NCBI GenBank assembly: GCA_029255105.1
Contig: JAQWWH010000102.1
Coordinates: 1-35,187, forward strand
DNA: 35,187 nt
Source of the DNA: Flavimaricola sp.
GTDB taxonomy: Bacteria > Pseudomonadota > Alphaproteobacteria > Rhodobacterales > Rhodobacteraceae
Direction of reading: 5' to 3'
The position numbers and the translations under genes are program-made. The notes under the pieces were generated by a model. It made no database searches. It was not told the DNA's origin and saw only the letters and a program-made list of their open reading frames with translations. Numbering within the stretch: position 1 is the first letter of the stretch; the number at the start of each line of letters is the position of its first letter. Positions 25,078 to 34,670 of the stretch are shown here, in pieces.

Positions 25078-26343
25078 ATGCGCACGAACTGGGCTGGAAA
25101 CTATATATATCAGGCGCCCCACCTGCGGCAGGCCACGACTATGACCGAGGCGCAGGAGACCGTGGCGGCCGCCCGCAAGGTCAGGGTTCTGGGGTCGCGG
25201 CACAGCTTCAATGGCATTGCCGATTCCAAGGAGACGCAACTGTCGCTGGCGGCCCTGAACAAGGTACTGGCCATCGACGCCGCCAAGATGCGCGTAGAGG
25301 TGGAAGGTGGCATTCGCTACGGCGATCTTGCTCCGGCGCTTCAAGAGCAAGGTCTCGCGCTCGCCAACCTCGCATCATTGCCCCATATCTCTGTGGCCGG
25401 GGCCGTCGCAACGGCGACACATGGCTCGGGGTCGGACACGGGCAATCTGGCCACATCGGTCGTGGCGATGGACATCATCACCGCCAGCGGCGAAATCGTC
25501 AGCCTGTCGCGCGATGCGGATGGCGACACATTTGCTGGCGCAGTCGTCAATCTTGGGGCGCTCGGCGCGGTCGCGCGGATGACGCTCGAGGTCGAGCCCA
25601 CTTATCAGGTTCGCCAAGATGTCTATGTCGGACTGTCACATAACGTACTGGCCTCAGATTTCGACGCCATCTTCGGAGCGGCAAAAAGCGTCAGCGTCTT
25701 TACCGACTGGCGCGGTGCAACGACACAGGCTGTCTGGCTCAAGCAGGTGGTGGATGCCAAGACGGGCCAAGGGGCTGCTCCTGCCGAATTTTTCGGCGCT
25801 GTCGCCGCGGCGCAAAACCTGCACCCGCTGCCGGGCGGAGACGCGGCGGTTTGCACCCCACAAATGGGCGCGCCAGGCGCATGGCATGAGCGGCTGCCGC
25901 ATTTCAGAATGGCCTTCACGCCCAGCAATGGGGCGGAAATTCAGGCCGAATACTTCTTGCCGCGCGACACAGCCGCCCGCGCCATCGCCGCCATGCGGCA
26001 GCATGGCGACCGTCTGGCCCCTGTCCTGATGATCTCGGAGCTGCGTACGATTGCCGCCGACAATCTTTGGCTGAGCCCCGCCCATCGCGGCCCTTGTCTG
26101 GCCATTCACTTCACCTTCAAGCGCGATTGGGAAGCCATCCAAACCGTTTTGCCCGCCATCGAAGCCACCCTTGGCCCGCTTGGCGCAGTGCCACACTGGG
26201 GCAAGTTGACAACGATGCCGCCTGCGGCGGTGATGCGGCCCTATGGACGTCTGGGAGATTTCCGAGACCTGGCCATGGCGCACGACGAGCCGGGCAAATT
26301 CCGCAACAGCTTTGTCCAGCGCTTTGTCTTTGGTGAGGTTTGA
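25078..26343 (+). CDS. FAD-dependent alditol (xylitol)-oxidase-like protein
   Basis: This 421-residue flavoprotein resembles Streptomyces alditol oxidase and the D-arabinono-lactone oxidase family. Visible features are the N-terminal WAGNYIYQAP signature, the FAD-binding GSRHSFNGIAD with His 42 at the position that binds FAD covalently, SVAGAVATATHGSGSDTG, and a C-terminal domain containing WGKLTTM. Known relatives oxidise the terminal hydroxyl of sugar alcohols to an aldose with release of H2O2. It has no signal peptide, so is cytoplasmic. The divergent sugar-type ABC permeases fit a polyol uptake and oxidation unit. H2O2 production could matter in a genome with a peroxidase, but the link is speculative. 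Confidence 0.85.
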   Translation: MRTNWAGNYIYQAPHLRQATTMTEAQETVAAARKVRVLGSRHSFNGIADSKETQLSLAALNKVLAIDAAKMRVEVEGGIRYGDLAPALQEQGLALANLASLPHISVAGAVATATHGSGSDTGNLATSVVAMDIITASGEIVSLSRDADGDTFAGAVVNLGALGAVARMTLEVEPTYQVRQDVYVGLSHNVLASDFDAIFGAAKSVSVFTDWRGATTQAVWLKQVVDAKTGQGAAPAEFFGAVAAAQNLHPLPGGDAAVCTPQMGAPGAWHERLPHFRMAFTPSNGAEIQAEYFLPRDTAARAIAAMRQHGDRLAPVLMISELRTIAADNLWLSPAHRGPCLAIHFTFKRDWEAIQTVLPAIEATLGPLGAVPHWGKLTTMPPAAVMRPYGRLGDFRDLAMAHDEPGKFRNSFVQRFVFGEV

Positions 26344-26576
26344 CACATCCCGTCCCAAGCGCGCGACAGCTTGGTCAGTGGGCCAAGCCCCTTCTCGTTC
26401 ACCCCGTCAGGCGAGTGACCGAGTCTTGGAGGGCCCATCCAGGCGCCAATATCTCATGTCGCTGATGGAACGCTTCGCTGCCTTGTGCCACCTTCTGGCG
26501 CTCGCCCTCGTCCGCCTCCGGCTGCGGAGATCGCTAGTGCGCGACCGCCCACAGAGGTGGCACCATAGGGCCGTCG

Positions 26577-27575
26577 CTATTGGCCGAACTGACCCGCTAT
26601 TTTTCGCAGGTCGCTCGGTGACGATCCGGTCCATCGGCGAAAGCTCCTGAAGAAACTGTTGGGATCGCTATAGGCCAGCAAGTGAGAGATTTCTTCGATC
26701 GTCAGCGTACTCTTGGTCAGGTATCGCCGCGCAAGGTCTTTGCGGGTCGTATCGAGGATCTGCTGGAACGTTGTCATTTCGTTGTGCAAGCGCCGCTGCA
26801 ACGTGCTGCGGCTGACCCCAAGTTCTGCGCACACTGTGCCCACGTCGGAACGTCCCAAAGGCAGCTGCATCAGAAGTGCGCTGACGACCTTGGAGGCGAC
26901 GTCGCTGGCGCGGGTACGGGCAGCGAGCTGGCGTTCCAGATCCTGTTCCATCGCGTGCCACAGCCCTTGGGCTTCGGAAAGGAATGGCGCGGCTGCATCG
27001 GCAAGCGAGAAGCTCAGCGTCGCCTTTTCCCCGTATCTTGGCATTACCCCAAGATGCCGAGCCAGCGTATGGCGCACCTCTTCGGGAGCCTTAAGTGTCG
27101 CCACTATCGGGATTATTGATCGCGCCGTCATCAGCCGTGCTTTTTCGACAATGAATGCGAGATAAAGCGCCAACATGGAGGCGGGCAACTCCAGATCAGG
27201 CGAATTGCTATCGTAATCGACCGTCAGTTTTTCGTCATCTCTGAAAACGTGCATCCGGGTCGGTCCGATCAGGCGCTTGTACCGGGTGATCCGGCGCAAG
27301 CCTTGTTCAAGGTCCGGCGCACATTCAAGCGCCAGAAACACAGGAACGAGCGGACCACGCGCAATGGCGATACCCAGCTGGCTCGGTAAATCCTCACGCC
27401 CGGCCAGACGGACTGTCGCTTCCCACGCGGCCACGTATTGCGCGGCCGTCACGCCAAGCGCGGCCTGCTTGGGATCAAAATCGCCGAGGCCGGCCTGCCG
27501 AAGCATCTCTGTGGGATCGACCCCGAGCATGCGGCAGGCGTTCAACCCAAGCGCGAGCGGATAGGTTTCCTGCAT
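26577..27575 (-). CDS. AraC-family transcriptional regulator
   Basis: This protein of about 332 residues starts at the ATG at 27575 (MQETYPLALG); the frame continues upstream to 27695 but without coding character. The N-terminal two thirds match the arabinose-binding-like ligand domain of OruR/ArgR-type AraC regulators (LGITAAQY-like segment, then ERDPRL-like region). The C-terminal 100 residues form the two helix-turn-helix motifs (CAELGVSRSTLQRRL and ISHLLAYSDPNSFFRSFRRW). It is divergent from the alpha/beta-hydrolase remnant at 27752, its likely former target. Confidence 0.88.
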   Translation of the reverse strand: MQETYPLALGLNACRMLGVDPTEMLRQAGLGDFDPKQAALGVTAAQYVAAWEATVRLAGREDLPSQLGIAIARGPLVPVFLALECAPDLEQGLRRITRYKRLIGPTRMHVFRDDEKLTVDYDSNSPDLELPASMLALYLAFIVEKARLMTARSIIPIVATLKAPEEVRHTLARHLGVMPRYGEKATLSFSLADAAAPFLSEAQGLWHAMEQDLERQLAARTRASDVASKVVSALLMQLPLGRSDVGTVCAELGVSRSTLQRRLHNEMTTFQQILDTTRKDLARRYLTKSTLTIEEISHLLAYSDPNSFFRSFRRWTGSSPSDLRKIAGQFGQ

Positions 27576-27751
27576 TGTCGTCACCTCATCAACGGCTGGT
27601 CCATCCTCATGAGGTCTCGTCAAATCATGCCACTTGCAAGCTCTGCAAGTTGATTGGTGCAACATGCATGGGTTTGACCGCATCTGCATGTTCATACCGT
27701 TCGCGGCTCGGCCTAGCCTGACCTCAACTCGGCAAGGCAGTATCCGGACAT

Positions 27752-28078
27752 ATGAAATTCGAGATGACCAAAATCGGCAGCATCAAGATCCGCTACGCGG
27801 CCAACCGAAACGAAGGTAAGCCACGGGAAACACCTGCGCTTGAGCGCGATGTCACCCGGATCGAAGCCCCGGTGCAGGTGCTGCATGGCGAGTGCGATAC
27901 GTTTGTGTCCGTGACCAATTCACAGCGGCTGGCAGATCGTCTGCCCAATAGCAGGTTCGCCGTCATCCCTGGCGCGGCGCATTATGCATGGGAAGACAAC
28001 CCATCGGATTACCTCAACAAGGTCCTGAGCTTAATCAAAGAGGTTGAAGCAAACGCTTATCCTGCAGCCAAGTCCTGA
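27752..28078 (+). pseudogene. Alpha/beta-hydrolase gene with in-frame loss of the catalytic core
   Basis: The 108-codon frame has a normal hydrolase N-terminus (MTKIGSIKIRYAANRN) that jumps after about residue 26 directly to the family C-terminus: IEAPVQVLHGECDTFVS with the catalytic Asp, and VIPGAAHYAWEDNPSDYL with the catalytic His. The oxyanion region and the G-x-S-x-G nucleophile are absent, so about 150 residues were deleted without breaking the frame. It cannot be a normal hydrolase. It may still be translated as a small protein. Confidence 0.7.
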
Positions 28079-28196
28079 ACTTTCTAAAGGCTGAGGAAAG
28101 TAGAATGGCTTGATTATCGCGAACTCATAATCCGCTCGCTGCCGCGTTTTCGCGAAATGGGCAACGATCCCCGACAACAACTCAAAGGAACGATCA

Positions 28197-28832
28197 ATGA
28201 CCGACCCCCATTACCCCAAAGGCAAAACAGCGCTTCTCTGCATCGACCCATACAACGACTTCCTCGCAGAGGGCGGCAAGATGTGGCCCGCCCTGAAAGA
28301 GGTCGCCACATCGGTCGACCTTCATGCCAACTTGGCCAAGGTCCGTACGACTGCGCGTGAGGCGGGCATGCCGATATTCATTCTACCGCACCATCGGCAC
28401 CATTCCACGGACTTTGAGGGATGGGCGCATCTGACCCCATCACAGGCCTCGGCGCACAAATATCAGTTGTTCGCCGAAGGCAGTTGGGGCGGTGAATTTT
28501 ACGAAGGTTTCGGTCCCGAAACTGGCGATATCATCATCAGGGAACACTGGGGCGCGTTCAGCTTTGCCAATACCGATCTTGATGTGCAGCTACGCCAGCA
28601 TGGCATTACCCATGTCATCTTCGTCGGTTTGATTGCCAATACCTGCATTGAAACGTCAGCGCGCTTTGCGGCCGAACTTGGCTATCACGTGACACTGGTG
28701 CGCGATGCAACGGCCGCCATGTCCGCAGAAGCGATGCACGCCGCGCATGAGGTCAATGGTCCGACCTACGCCCAAGCCATCCTCACAACGGCTGAGGTGA
28801 TTGAGAATTTGGATAGTGAGGTAACGGTATGA
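28197..28832 (+). CDS. Isochorismatase-family cysteine hydrolase
   Basis: This 211-residue enzyme of the isochorismatase/nicotinamidase-like superfamily has the catalytic Asp in LLCIDPYNDFL and the nucleophile Cys in IANTCIETSARFA. The third catalytic position, usually Lys in KxxxSAF, reads RxxxGAF (REHWGAF), as far as the alignment by eye shows. The ANTDLDVQLRQHGI segment follows. The substrate (amide, carbamoyl or other) cannot be told. The ATG has AGGA seven bases upstream. It overlaps the next gene by four bases. Confidence 0.88.
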   Translation: MTDPHYPKGKTALLCIDPYNDFLAEGGKMWPALKEVATSVDLHANLAKVRTTAREAGMPIFILPHHRHHSTDFEGWAHLTPSQASAHKYQLFAEGSWGGEFYEGFGPETGDIIIREHWGAFSFANTDLDVQLRQHGITHVIFVGLIANTCIETSARFAAELGYHVTLVRDATAAMSAEAMHAAHEVNGPTYAQAILTTAEVIENLDSEVTV

Positions 28833-29365
28833 TCCTCGGTCATGCGGCCACGACGCTTGTCGCCAAACGCGTCACACCAACCATGCCTTGGTGGCTTCTT
28901 ATTGTTGGCGCCTTTCTGATCGACATCGCGATGTTTACCTTCGTAGGTCTGGGCATCGAGACAATGGAGCCGACAGGTGGACGTCCGAGTATGGCGAACG
29001 CAATCACCGAGATGACGTTCAGCCATGACCTGATCCCCCAGATTGGCTGGGTATTGCTTGCCGGTGCAATTGCGTTCGCGGTGACACGGCGTCGTGCGTT
29101 CGTGCTTGTCGCCATGGCGTTGTCGTTGGCCCATTGGCTGGGTGACTTGGTGTCAGGCTACGGGCATCACATATTCGGACCTGATACCCATTCTCTCGGT
29201 ACGGATTGGTATCACCTGAATCTGCCGGCGGCGTTGGCTTTCGAGGCCGCACTTGGCATCCTTTGCGTCTTTATCTTCACCCGGAACAGATCTTTCTCGC
29301 CCCGCGCTCAGGCGGGACTCTACGGCCTGTTCGGCGTTGCACCGTTCGTTTTCCTCATCATCTGA
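28829..29365 (+). CDS. Small multi-pass membrane protein (YdjM-like / metal-dependent-hydrolase-like)
   Basis: This 178-residue protein has about five hydrophobic helices and conserved His/Asp positions near membranes (MILGHAATT, TFSHDLIPQ, LAHWLGDLVSG, FGPDTHSLG). The pattern recalls the integral-membrane family annotated as metal-dependent hydrolases. It starts inside the stop codon of the cysteine hydrolase gene, so the two are coupled. Function is not known. Confidence 0.75.
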   Translation: MILGHAATTLVAKRVTPTMPWWLLIVGAFLIDIAMFTFVGLGIETMEPTGGRPSMANAITEMTFSHDLIPQIGWVLLAGAIAFAVTRRRAFVLVAMALSLAHWLGDLVSGYGHHIFGPDTHSLGTDWYHLNLPAALAFEAALGILCVFIFTRNRSFSPRAQAGLYGLFGVAPFVFLII

Positions 29366-29717
29366 GGGCAGATCAGATCGCCTTCTCGGCGTGCTTGGTC
29401 GATTGCCCTCAGCGATACCCGCTTAGCCACCTGACCTTCCTCCCGATCGCAGCGCATGTAAACTTGGAGCGCAATTTGCCGATTTTCGGCGACAGGCGAT
29501 TGGCAGCTTTTGCAATCTAGGATGCTCCCTTACCACTTGACGGAAAAAGTAATTGAGATTACCCAAATCTCAGGCCGTAGACGCCTGCCTCTCGCTGACA
29601 TCTGTCTTGGTTAAGTTCTACGACGTTGAATCTGTATCTACTTCTTTCCGCAAATCGCGCGGATGGTAATGCGAGCCCCATCTTAAACTGCGCGATCTGG
29701 CAAGAGAGATATGGGTT
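29366..29717. other. Intergenic region before the MATE gene
   Basis: This 352-base gap has no gene. A short inverted repeat (GAGATT, 5 bases, AATCTC, 29555-29571) could be an operator for the efflux gene; evidence is weak. Confidence 0.4.
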
Positions 29718-31109
29718 ATGAGTGATACCCCTCCCAATACATTCACCGATGGTGCGCTTGGCACCATTTACTTGAAAACCGCGCTCCCGATCATTTTCGT
29801 GATGGGGATGACTGGCCTGCTGTCGCTTGCGGATGCCTTGTTTCTGGGGATTTACGTGGGTCCAGACGCGTTAGCGGCCGTCACACTGATGTTCCCGGTC
29901 TATATGCTGATCGTGGCGCTTTCCACGCTTGTCGCAAACGGCATGTCGAGCCTGTTGGCGCGATCGCTTGGCGCTGGAGACTTAGACGGCGCACGCGCCA
30001 CGTTCGCTGGAGCACATGGCCTAGCCGTTGTTTTGGGTGCGATCCTGATCGTGTTGTTCGTCCTCTTTGGAGAGCCGGTCGCCTTGTTGGCGGCAGGAGG
30101 GTCAGAGGCACTGGCTCAGATGGGGTTGGTCTACCTGCGGATCACGGTGTTCTTTTCGCCGTTGTTGTTCGTGTTGTCAGTCAACTCCGATGCCCTGCGC
30201 AACGAAGGGAGGGTTGGCCTTATGGCCGCGATGAGCCTTCTGGTGTCGATTGCAAACATCATCTTCAACTATGTCCTTATCGCCATTCTGGACATGGGCG
30301 TTGCAGGATCAGCTTATGGGACTGTGGCGGCACAGGCGCTGGCCTTCGCAATCATTCTCACGTTCCGAATAATCGGCACTACGTCGCTGCGCCCCGCAAC
30401 CTTGCTGTCCCATTCTGTGCGCGGAAAATGGGGGCAGATACTCGCACTGGGTGCACCACAAAGCCTGAGCTTCATCGGTCTGGCGCTCGGCTCGGCGGCG
30501 ATTCTCACGACGCTGCAATGGGTTGGTCGCCCGGGCTACGCCGACACGATTACCGCCTATGGGATCATCACACGGGTCATCACCTTTGCCTTCCTGCCGC
30601 TCTTGGGGCTGTCGTTTGCAATGCAAACGATCACAGGCAACAACTATGGTGCAGCCCTTTGGAAAAGGTCGGATGCGAGCCTGCGCATGGCGCTTTGCAT
30701 CGCGCTTGTTTACTGCGCCTTAGTGCAATTCGTCGTGACAAGCATACCCCATCAGATCGCCGGAGCCTTTGTAGATGATATGGCGGTCATTGCAGAGGTC
30801 GCGCGCATCTTGCCCATCATGACCTGTGTTCTCTTCCTGATGGGACCGTTGATGATGATCGCGGCCTACTTTCAGGCGATCGGCTCCGCGGGCAAAGCCG
30901 CTCTTTTGGGGCTGACAAAACCTTACGCCTTGGCCATCCCTTTAACGTTCTTGTTGCCCGGCTGGTTCGGTGAAGTCGGCATATGGTATGCGGGCCCAAT
31001 CGCCGAACTGATGATGTTGGGCCTCACAGCTGTGGTGCTATGGCGCACCGGCCGGGAGAACGTGCTAAAATGGGGTATTTTCCACGCCACCGAAGGAGGC
31101 GCGTCATGA
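29718..31109 (+). CDS. MATE-family multidrug/cation efflux protein
   Basis: This 463-residue protein has 12 predicted membrane helices in two similar halves, typical of MATE antiporters that export cationic compounds using Na+ or H+. The N-terminal half has the family-like PIIFVMGMTGLLSLADALFLG and GADALAAV-like segments; the second half begins at LALGAPQSLSFIGLALGSAA. Its TGA overlaps the ATG of the following small gene (ATGA). The substrate is not predictable. Confidence 0.9.
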   Translation: MSDTPPNTFTDGALGTIYLKTALPIIFVMGMTGLLSLADALFLGIYVGPDALAAVTLMFPVYMLIVALSTLVANGMSSLLARSLGAGDLDGARATFAGAHGLAVVLGAILIVLFVLFGEPVALLAAGGSEALAQMGLVYLRITVFFSPLLFVLSVNSDALRNEGRVGLMAAMSLLVSIANIIFNYVLIAILDMGVAGSAYGTVAAQALAFAIILTFRIIGTTSLRPATLLSHSVRGKWGQILALGAPQSLSFIGLALGSAAILTTLQWVGRPGYADTITAYGIITRVITFAFLPLLGLSFAMQTITGNNYGAALWKRSDASLRMALCIALVYCALVQFVVTSIPHQIAGAFVDDMAVIAEVARILPIMTCVLFLMGPLMMIAAYFQAIGSAGKAALLGLTKPYALAIPLTFLLPGWFGEVGIWYAGPIAELMMLGLTAVVLWRTGRENVLKWGIFHATEGGAS

Positions 31110-31537
31110 ACACCCAACTTCCATCAGCAGCGCGGGCCAAAGAACAAGCGCAGCTTTTGCGCACAAAGATGGCCGAGGACGGGTCACCGATTGGCCATGC
31201 CAAGTCCCTCGAATTGGTGGCGCACCAACACGGGTTCCGCGATTGGAATACGATGTTTGCAGCCATCGGAAACGGGGGGCCCAAGGACTGGGCTATCGGT
31301 GACAAGGTCAGCGGAACGTACCTTTCGCAACCGTTCACGGCACATGTCGCTACCGTTTCAAGCATACAGCCAGGATGGTTCCGGTTGGAATTGCATTTGG
31401 AGGAGGCCGTTGACGTTGTCACATCAAAGAGCTTTTCAAATTACCGCTCGCGCATTCGTGGCGTAGTCGGTCCCAAAGGGCATTCAGTTGAACGGACAAA
31501 CGACGGAAAGCCGCACCTTCAAATCGATCTATGGTGA
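31106..31537 (+). CDS. Glyoxalase_8-type small protein
   Basis: This 143-residue protein overlaps the MATE stop codon. The N-terminal 50 residues match the Glyoxalase_8/bleomycin-resistance-associated pattern: AKEQAQLLRTKMAEDGSPIGHAKSLELVAHQ (described in part), then HGFRDWNTMFAAI. The C-terminal half is a beta-rich segment of unknown role (GDKVSGTYLSQPFTAHV). No catalytic function can be assigned. Co-translation with the efflux gene suggests a joint role in detoxification, as inference. Confidence 0.75.
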   Translation: MNTQLPSAARAKEQAQLLRTKMAEDGSPIGHAKSLELVAHQHGFRDWNTMFAAIGNGGPKDWAIGDKVSGTYLSQPFTAHVATVSSIQPGWFRLELHLEEAVDVVTSKSFSNYRSRIRGVVGPKGHSVERTNDGKPHLQIDLW

Positions 31538-31639
31538 CGTTTACACACCATTTTCAAATCTGACTGCAGCCATCGACGCCATGGAAGCTACGGCCACGCA
31601 AAACTTGGATCTTGGGATCCTGTCATTTGAGGTCTTTGC

Positions 31640-33178
31640 TCAGTCCTCGGGAGCCACACCACCTTTTGCCGTTTCATCAGCGATGAATTGTGCGAGCCTT
31701 TCGTCAACGCCTTCGGCGGTTGGTGGAGGGGTGAAGGCTGCGAGTTTCTCTTGCCAGATGCCCGTGGCGCGTTGGTCCGCGCTCGTAGCACCTGCTTCGG
31801 TCCACGCTCCATGATTTCTGAGGTCCGCAACGAGAGGCTGATAAAAGGCATCCTTGTAGCGGCTCATGGTGTGTTCCGTGTCGAAGAAATGGCCCCCAGG
31901 AGCAACCTTGGCGATGCTGTCATATCCAATATCATCGGCAGTTGCAGGTGCTGGTCGGGCGAGATGGGCGATGGATTGAAGGGCCTCCACATCCAGAATG
32001 AATTTCTCATATCCAAAGGTCAGCCCTCCTTCCAACCATCCTGCCGCGTGCAGCGTCAAAGTAGCTTGGGCAAGCACCGCGCCCCAAAGTGCCATTGTGG
32101 TCTCTTGCACGCCTTGACCATCGGCCAAGTTTGAAGCCGCGCCGGATGCTGAGCGCCAGGGAAGTCCGATCAGACGTGCAAGCTGGCCAGAACCAAGGCA
32201 GGCACGGATATGCTCTGGGGTGCCAAAAGCGGGCGAACCGGACTTCATATCCACGTTCGAGGTAAAGCCACCATAGGACACAGGTGCGCCGGAGCGTGTC
32301 AATTGCGCCAGCGTAATGCCTGCCAGCGCTTCGGCATGTTGAAGAGCGAGCGCACCAGAAATGGTCACAGGTGCCATGGCACCGGCAAGGCAGAAAGGCG
32401 TGATGATTGACAGCTGTCCTGCGCGTGCAAAGTCGATAATACCGCGCGTCATTGGAATATCCAACTGACGCGGTGAGTTCGAATTGATGACTGTGGTAGC
32501 CCAAACGCCGTTTTCAAACTCGGCTTCGCCAATCTGATGCGCTTGGCGGATCATCTCGAACGATTGCAATGTCTGGCCGCGGCCGCGTGCATAGACGAAT
32601 ACTGGCTTGTCACCCAGCGTGAGCTGGCCCCGCATAATGGCATAATGGCGCAAGTTAACGGCAACGTCTTGTGGCTCTGCCGACGGGCCATGTAGGTGGA
32701 TCACGTCGAAGGACTGCTCAAGTTTCAGCGTTTCGCAATAGTCTCTCAGGCTGCCAGGGCGCCGGCCACGGATGTTGTCAAAGGCGTTGGGGCAGCCGGA
32801 TCCCGCCTCGAACAGCATGGAGCCGGGGGCAAAGGTCTGTTCACGCATCGGGTTGGCAGCGCGCATGCGGATGGATTTGGGCGCAGTCGCTAGGGCTGCT
32901 TCTACCATTTCGCGGCCAATGAAGACCATCATGGCTTCTTCGTCGACGATCGCGCCACCTGATTTGAGGATATCACGGCCCTCGTCTAGCAGCACTCGGA
33001 TCCCAAGGTTTTCAAGGATGCGCAAGGCAGTGTCATGGATTGCGGCAATCTCATCTTCCGAGAACCCGGGCTGCGGTGTGAAAGGGTTCCGCAAATGGAC
33101 ATATGCTGAGTCATGAGGGGAGGAAATGTTGCGCGAAAGGCCCCCCCTGTGGCCGCCGCGACGTCGATTTTCGGTCAA
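31640..33178 (-). CDS. MttB-like (trimethylamine methyltransferase family) protein
   Basis: This 512-residue TIM-barrel corrinoid-dependent methyltransferase relative starts at TTG (33178) after a GAGGGGGA stretch. Recognisable segments are the Arg-rich start (RRRGGHRGG), ILENLGIRVLLDEGRDIL, SGCPNAFDNIRGRRPGSL, and GGHFFDTEHTMSRYKDAFYQP near the end. There is no in-frame amber codon, so it lacks pyrrolysine and belongs to the non-Pyl branch, whose known members demethylate quaternary amines such as glycine betaine. No cognate corrinoid protein gene is adjacent. Confidence 0.9.
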   Translation of the reverse strand: MTENRRRGGHRGGLSRNISSPHDSAYVHLRNPFTPQPGFSEDEIAAIHDTALRILENLGIRVLLDEGRDILKSGGAIVDEEAMMVFIGREMVEAALATAPKSIRMRAANPMREQTFAPGSMLFEAGSGCPNAFDNIRGRRPGSLRDYCETLKLEQSFDVIHLHGPSAEPQDVAVNLRHYAIMRGQLTLGDKPVFVYARGRGQTLQSFEMIRQAHQIGEAEFENGVWATTVINSNSPRQLDIPMTRGIIDFARAGQLSIITPFCLAGAMAPVTISGALALQHAEALAGITLAQLTRSGAPVSYGGFTSNVDMKSGSPAFGTPEHIRACLGSGQLARLIGLPWRSASGAASNLADGQGVQETTMALWGAVLAQATLTLHAAGWLEGGLTFGYEKFILDVEALQSIAHLARPAPATADDIGYDSIAKVAPGGHFFDTEHTMSRYKDAFYQPLVADLRNHGAWTEAGATSADQRATGIWQEKLAAFTPPPTAEGVDERLAQFIADETAKGGVAPED

Positions 33179-33701
33179 CCTTCAGTCCCCCTCGTCATGT
33201 TCAAAAACTCTAGAGGCTAGACTGAGTTTGGGTTGTCTGAACGCGACATTGCGGAGGTCGCAGCGCCCCCAGCAAATGACCCTATTTGGTCCCATAGGCG
33301 CCGACGTCAGACAGTGCCAATTCAGTTCGATGCCGGGGGTGGACATCGTAGCAGTACATGTACACCACCCCAAAGCGGAACATCTTGAATAACGCAGCGA
33401 AAGCCCGTTCTGAGCCCAAAGTACCCCTAGTCCAGGATCATTGAGATAAACCTAAGGCAAGTTGTTCCTTGATATCTAAACCACATTCTCCAGAAGACGT
33501 AACTCGAGATCTTTATCGAAAAGGGTGGCAGTTCTGCCGCCTTCACCATCGGAGCGTAATTCAGCAAGCGCAGTGCCGTTCTTCGCAAACTTTACTGTCG
33601 AAACGTCACCTACGTGCTAAATGTCCCAATTCAATACATCCGAGATTCTGTTAGTCGCTCTATCGTTTGAGATGCCGCACTGGCTTGCCTCTGTCCATAT
33701 C
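33179..33701. other. Intergenic region upstream of the methyltransferase gene
   Basis: About 520 bases without a supportable gene. A hairpin-forming sequence at about 33339-33374 (GGGGTGG ... CCACCCC, with an inner GTACATGTAC) is the only structure noted. Base composition becomes AT-richer towards 33700, where a lower-G+C gene begins. Confidence 0.5.
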
Positions 33702-34670
33702 TCAGGCAACAAGTCCGGCTTCGATCACTTTTTTTGCTCTTGGAGGAAAAAGAGTGAAATTTTTGTCGCCGCTCTCCTTGGCTAGGTCAAGCTCGGCCTG
33801 AGCTTCTTCAAGTTGCCCAAGGTTGATCAAGCATTGTATCAGCTGGCTAAAGATGCGTCTAGAAGGACGAATTTCCAGACTTTTTTTCAAGTGGACTTTC
33901 GCAGCTATGGGATCGGATTTGATAAGATGACAGCCCCTTTCGCCGTGCCAGATAGCCGTTCCCTCGGCTGGCGCCTCGAACGCAATCAACGCGTCATTGA
34001 GGATTAGGTTTTCGATGATCGGTCTTAGCAACCTTGCCTGCGATAAGGTGACAAGAACTGTGTGTCCAACAAATGGAATGGGGACGGCTCTGAACTTTGG
34101 ATAGGCGGCTTCAACCATGTTTTCTACCAAAAATTTGTCTCTCGCTACCATCGGGTCATAGAAAACGGTTGGATCGTGAATACTTAGAGGCACGTCTTTG
34201 AGCTCAGAATGAGTAATTGGGTGATCAACGTAGGCTGGAAGTTTTAATGGCGGCCAAGCAGGTAGCATAGGCGCGGCCGCAATTATTCGGGCATTCACAA
34301 CACCACCGTAGTAGAGAGCTGCATAACCACCAAGGCTTGAACCGTAGCAGATTACATCATCCCAGTTGCCAGCAAGCGGCAAAATGGCATCTCGAAATTG
34401 ATTAATGGAGCAACCTTGATACTGTGTTCCAAATTTTTGCGCTACGTAGATCGTATCGAGTCCCAAAGAAAGTAAGAAATCAGTACCAAAGCCACGACTT
34501 GAAAGATCGGAAGGCTGTCCACCAAAAGTTATGGCAAGCTTATTGGTTTTCGGATCTTGACAACGATGAAGAGTAATTTCAAAATTCTCGTCTCTTGCTA
34601 ATCTTTGCATGATATATTGATTGCTTTCAATTAGTTGGGAAACCACTAAGCAACTTAAAAAAAGGTCCAT
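33702..34670 (-). CDS. Alpha/beta-hydrolase-like protein with C-terminal TPR-like region
   Basis: This 322-residue protein has a hydrolase-like core: LAITFGGQPSDLSSRGFGTD, the nucleophile elbow CYGSSLGGYAAL (G-x-S-x-G) and a C-terminal candidate His in PFVGHTVL. Similar proteins occur beside polysaccharide and glycan genes, but substrate is unknown. Residues about 245-305 form a TPR-like helical repeat (AAKVHLKKSLEIRPSRRIFS, LGQLEEAQAELDLAKESG). Base composition is clearly AT-richer than the rest of the window, suggesting horizontal transfer. Start is uncertain: 34670 or a later Met. Confidence 0.7.
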   Translation of the reverse strand: MDLFLSCLVVSQLIESNQYIMQRLARDENFEITLHRCQDPKTNKLAITFGGQPSDLSSRGFGTDFLLSLGLDTIYVAQKFGTQYQGCSINQFRDAILPLAGNWDDVICYGSSLGGYAALYYGGVVNARIIAAAPMLPAWPPLKLPAYVDHPITHSELKDVPLSIHDPTVFYDPMVARDKFLVENMVEAAYPKFRAVPIPFVGHTVLVTLSQARLLRPIIENLILNDALIAFEAPAEGTAIWHGERGCHLIKSDPIAAKVHLKKSLEIRPSRRIFSQLIQCLINLGQLEEAQAELDLAKESGDKNFTLFPPRAKKVIEAGLVA

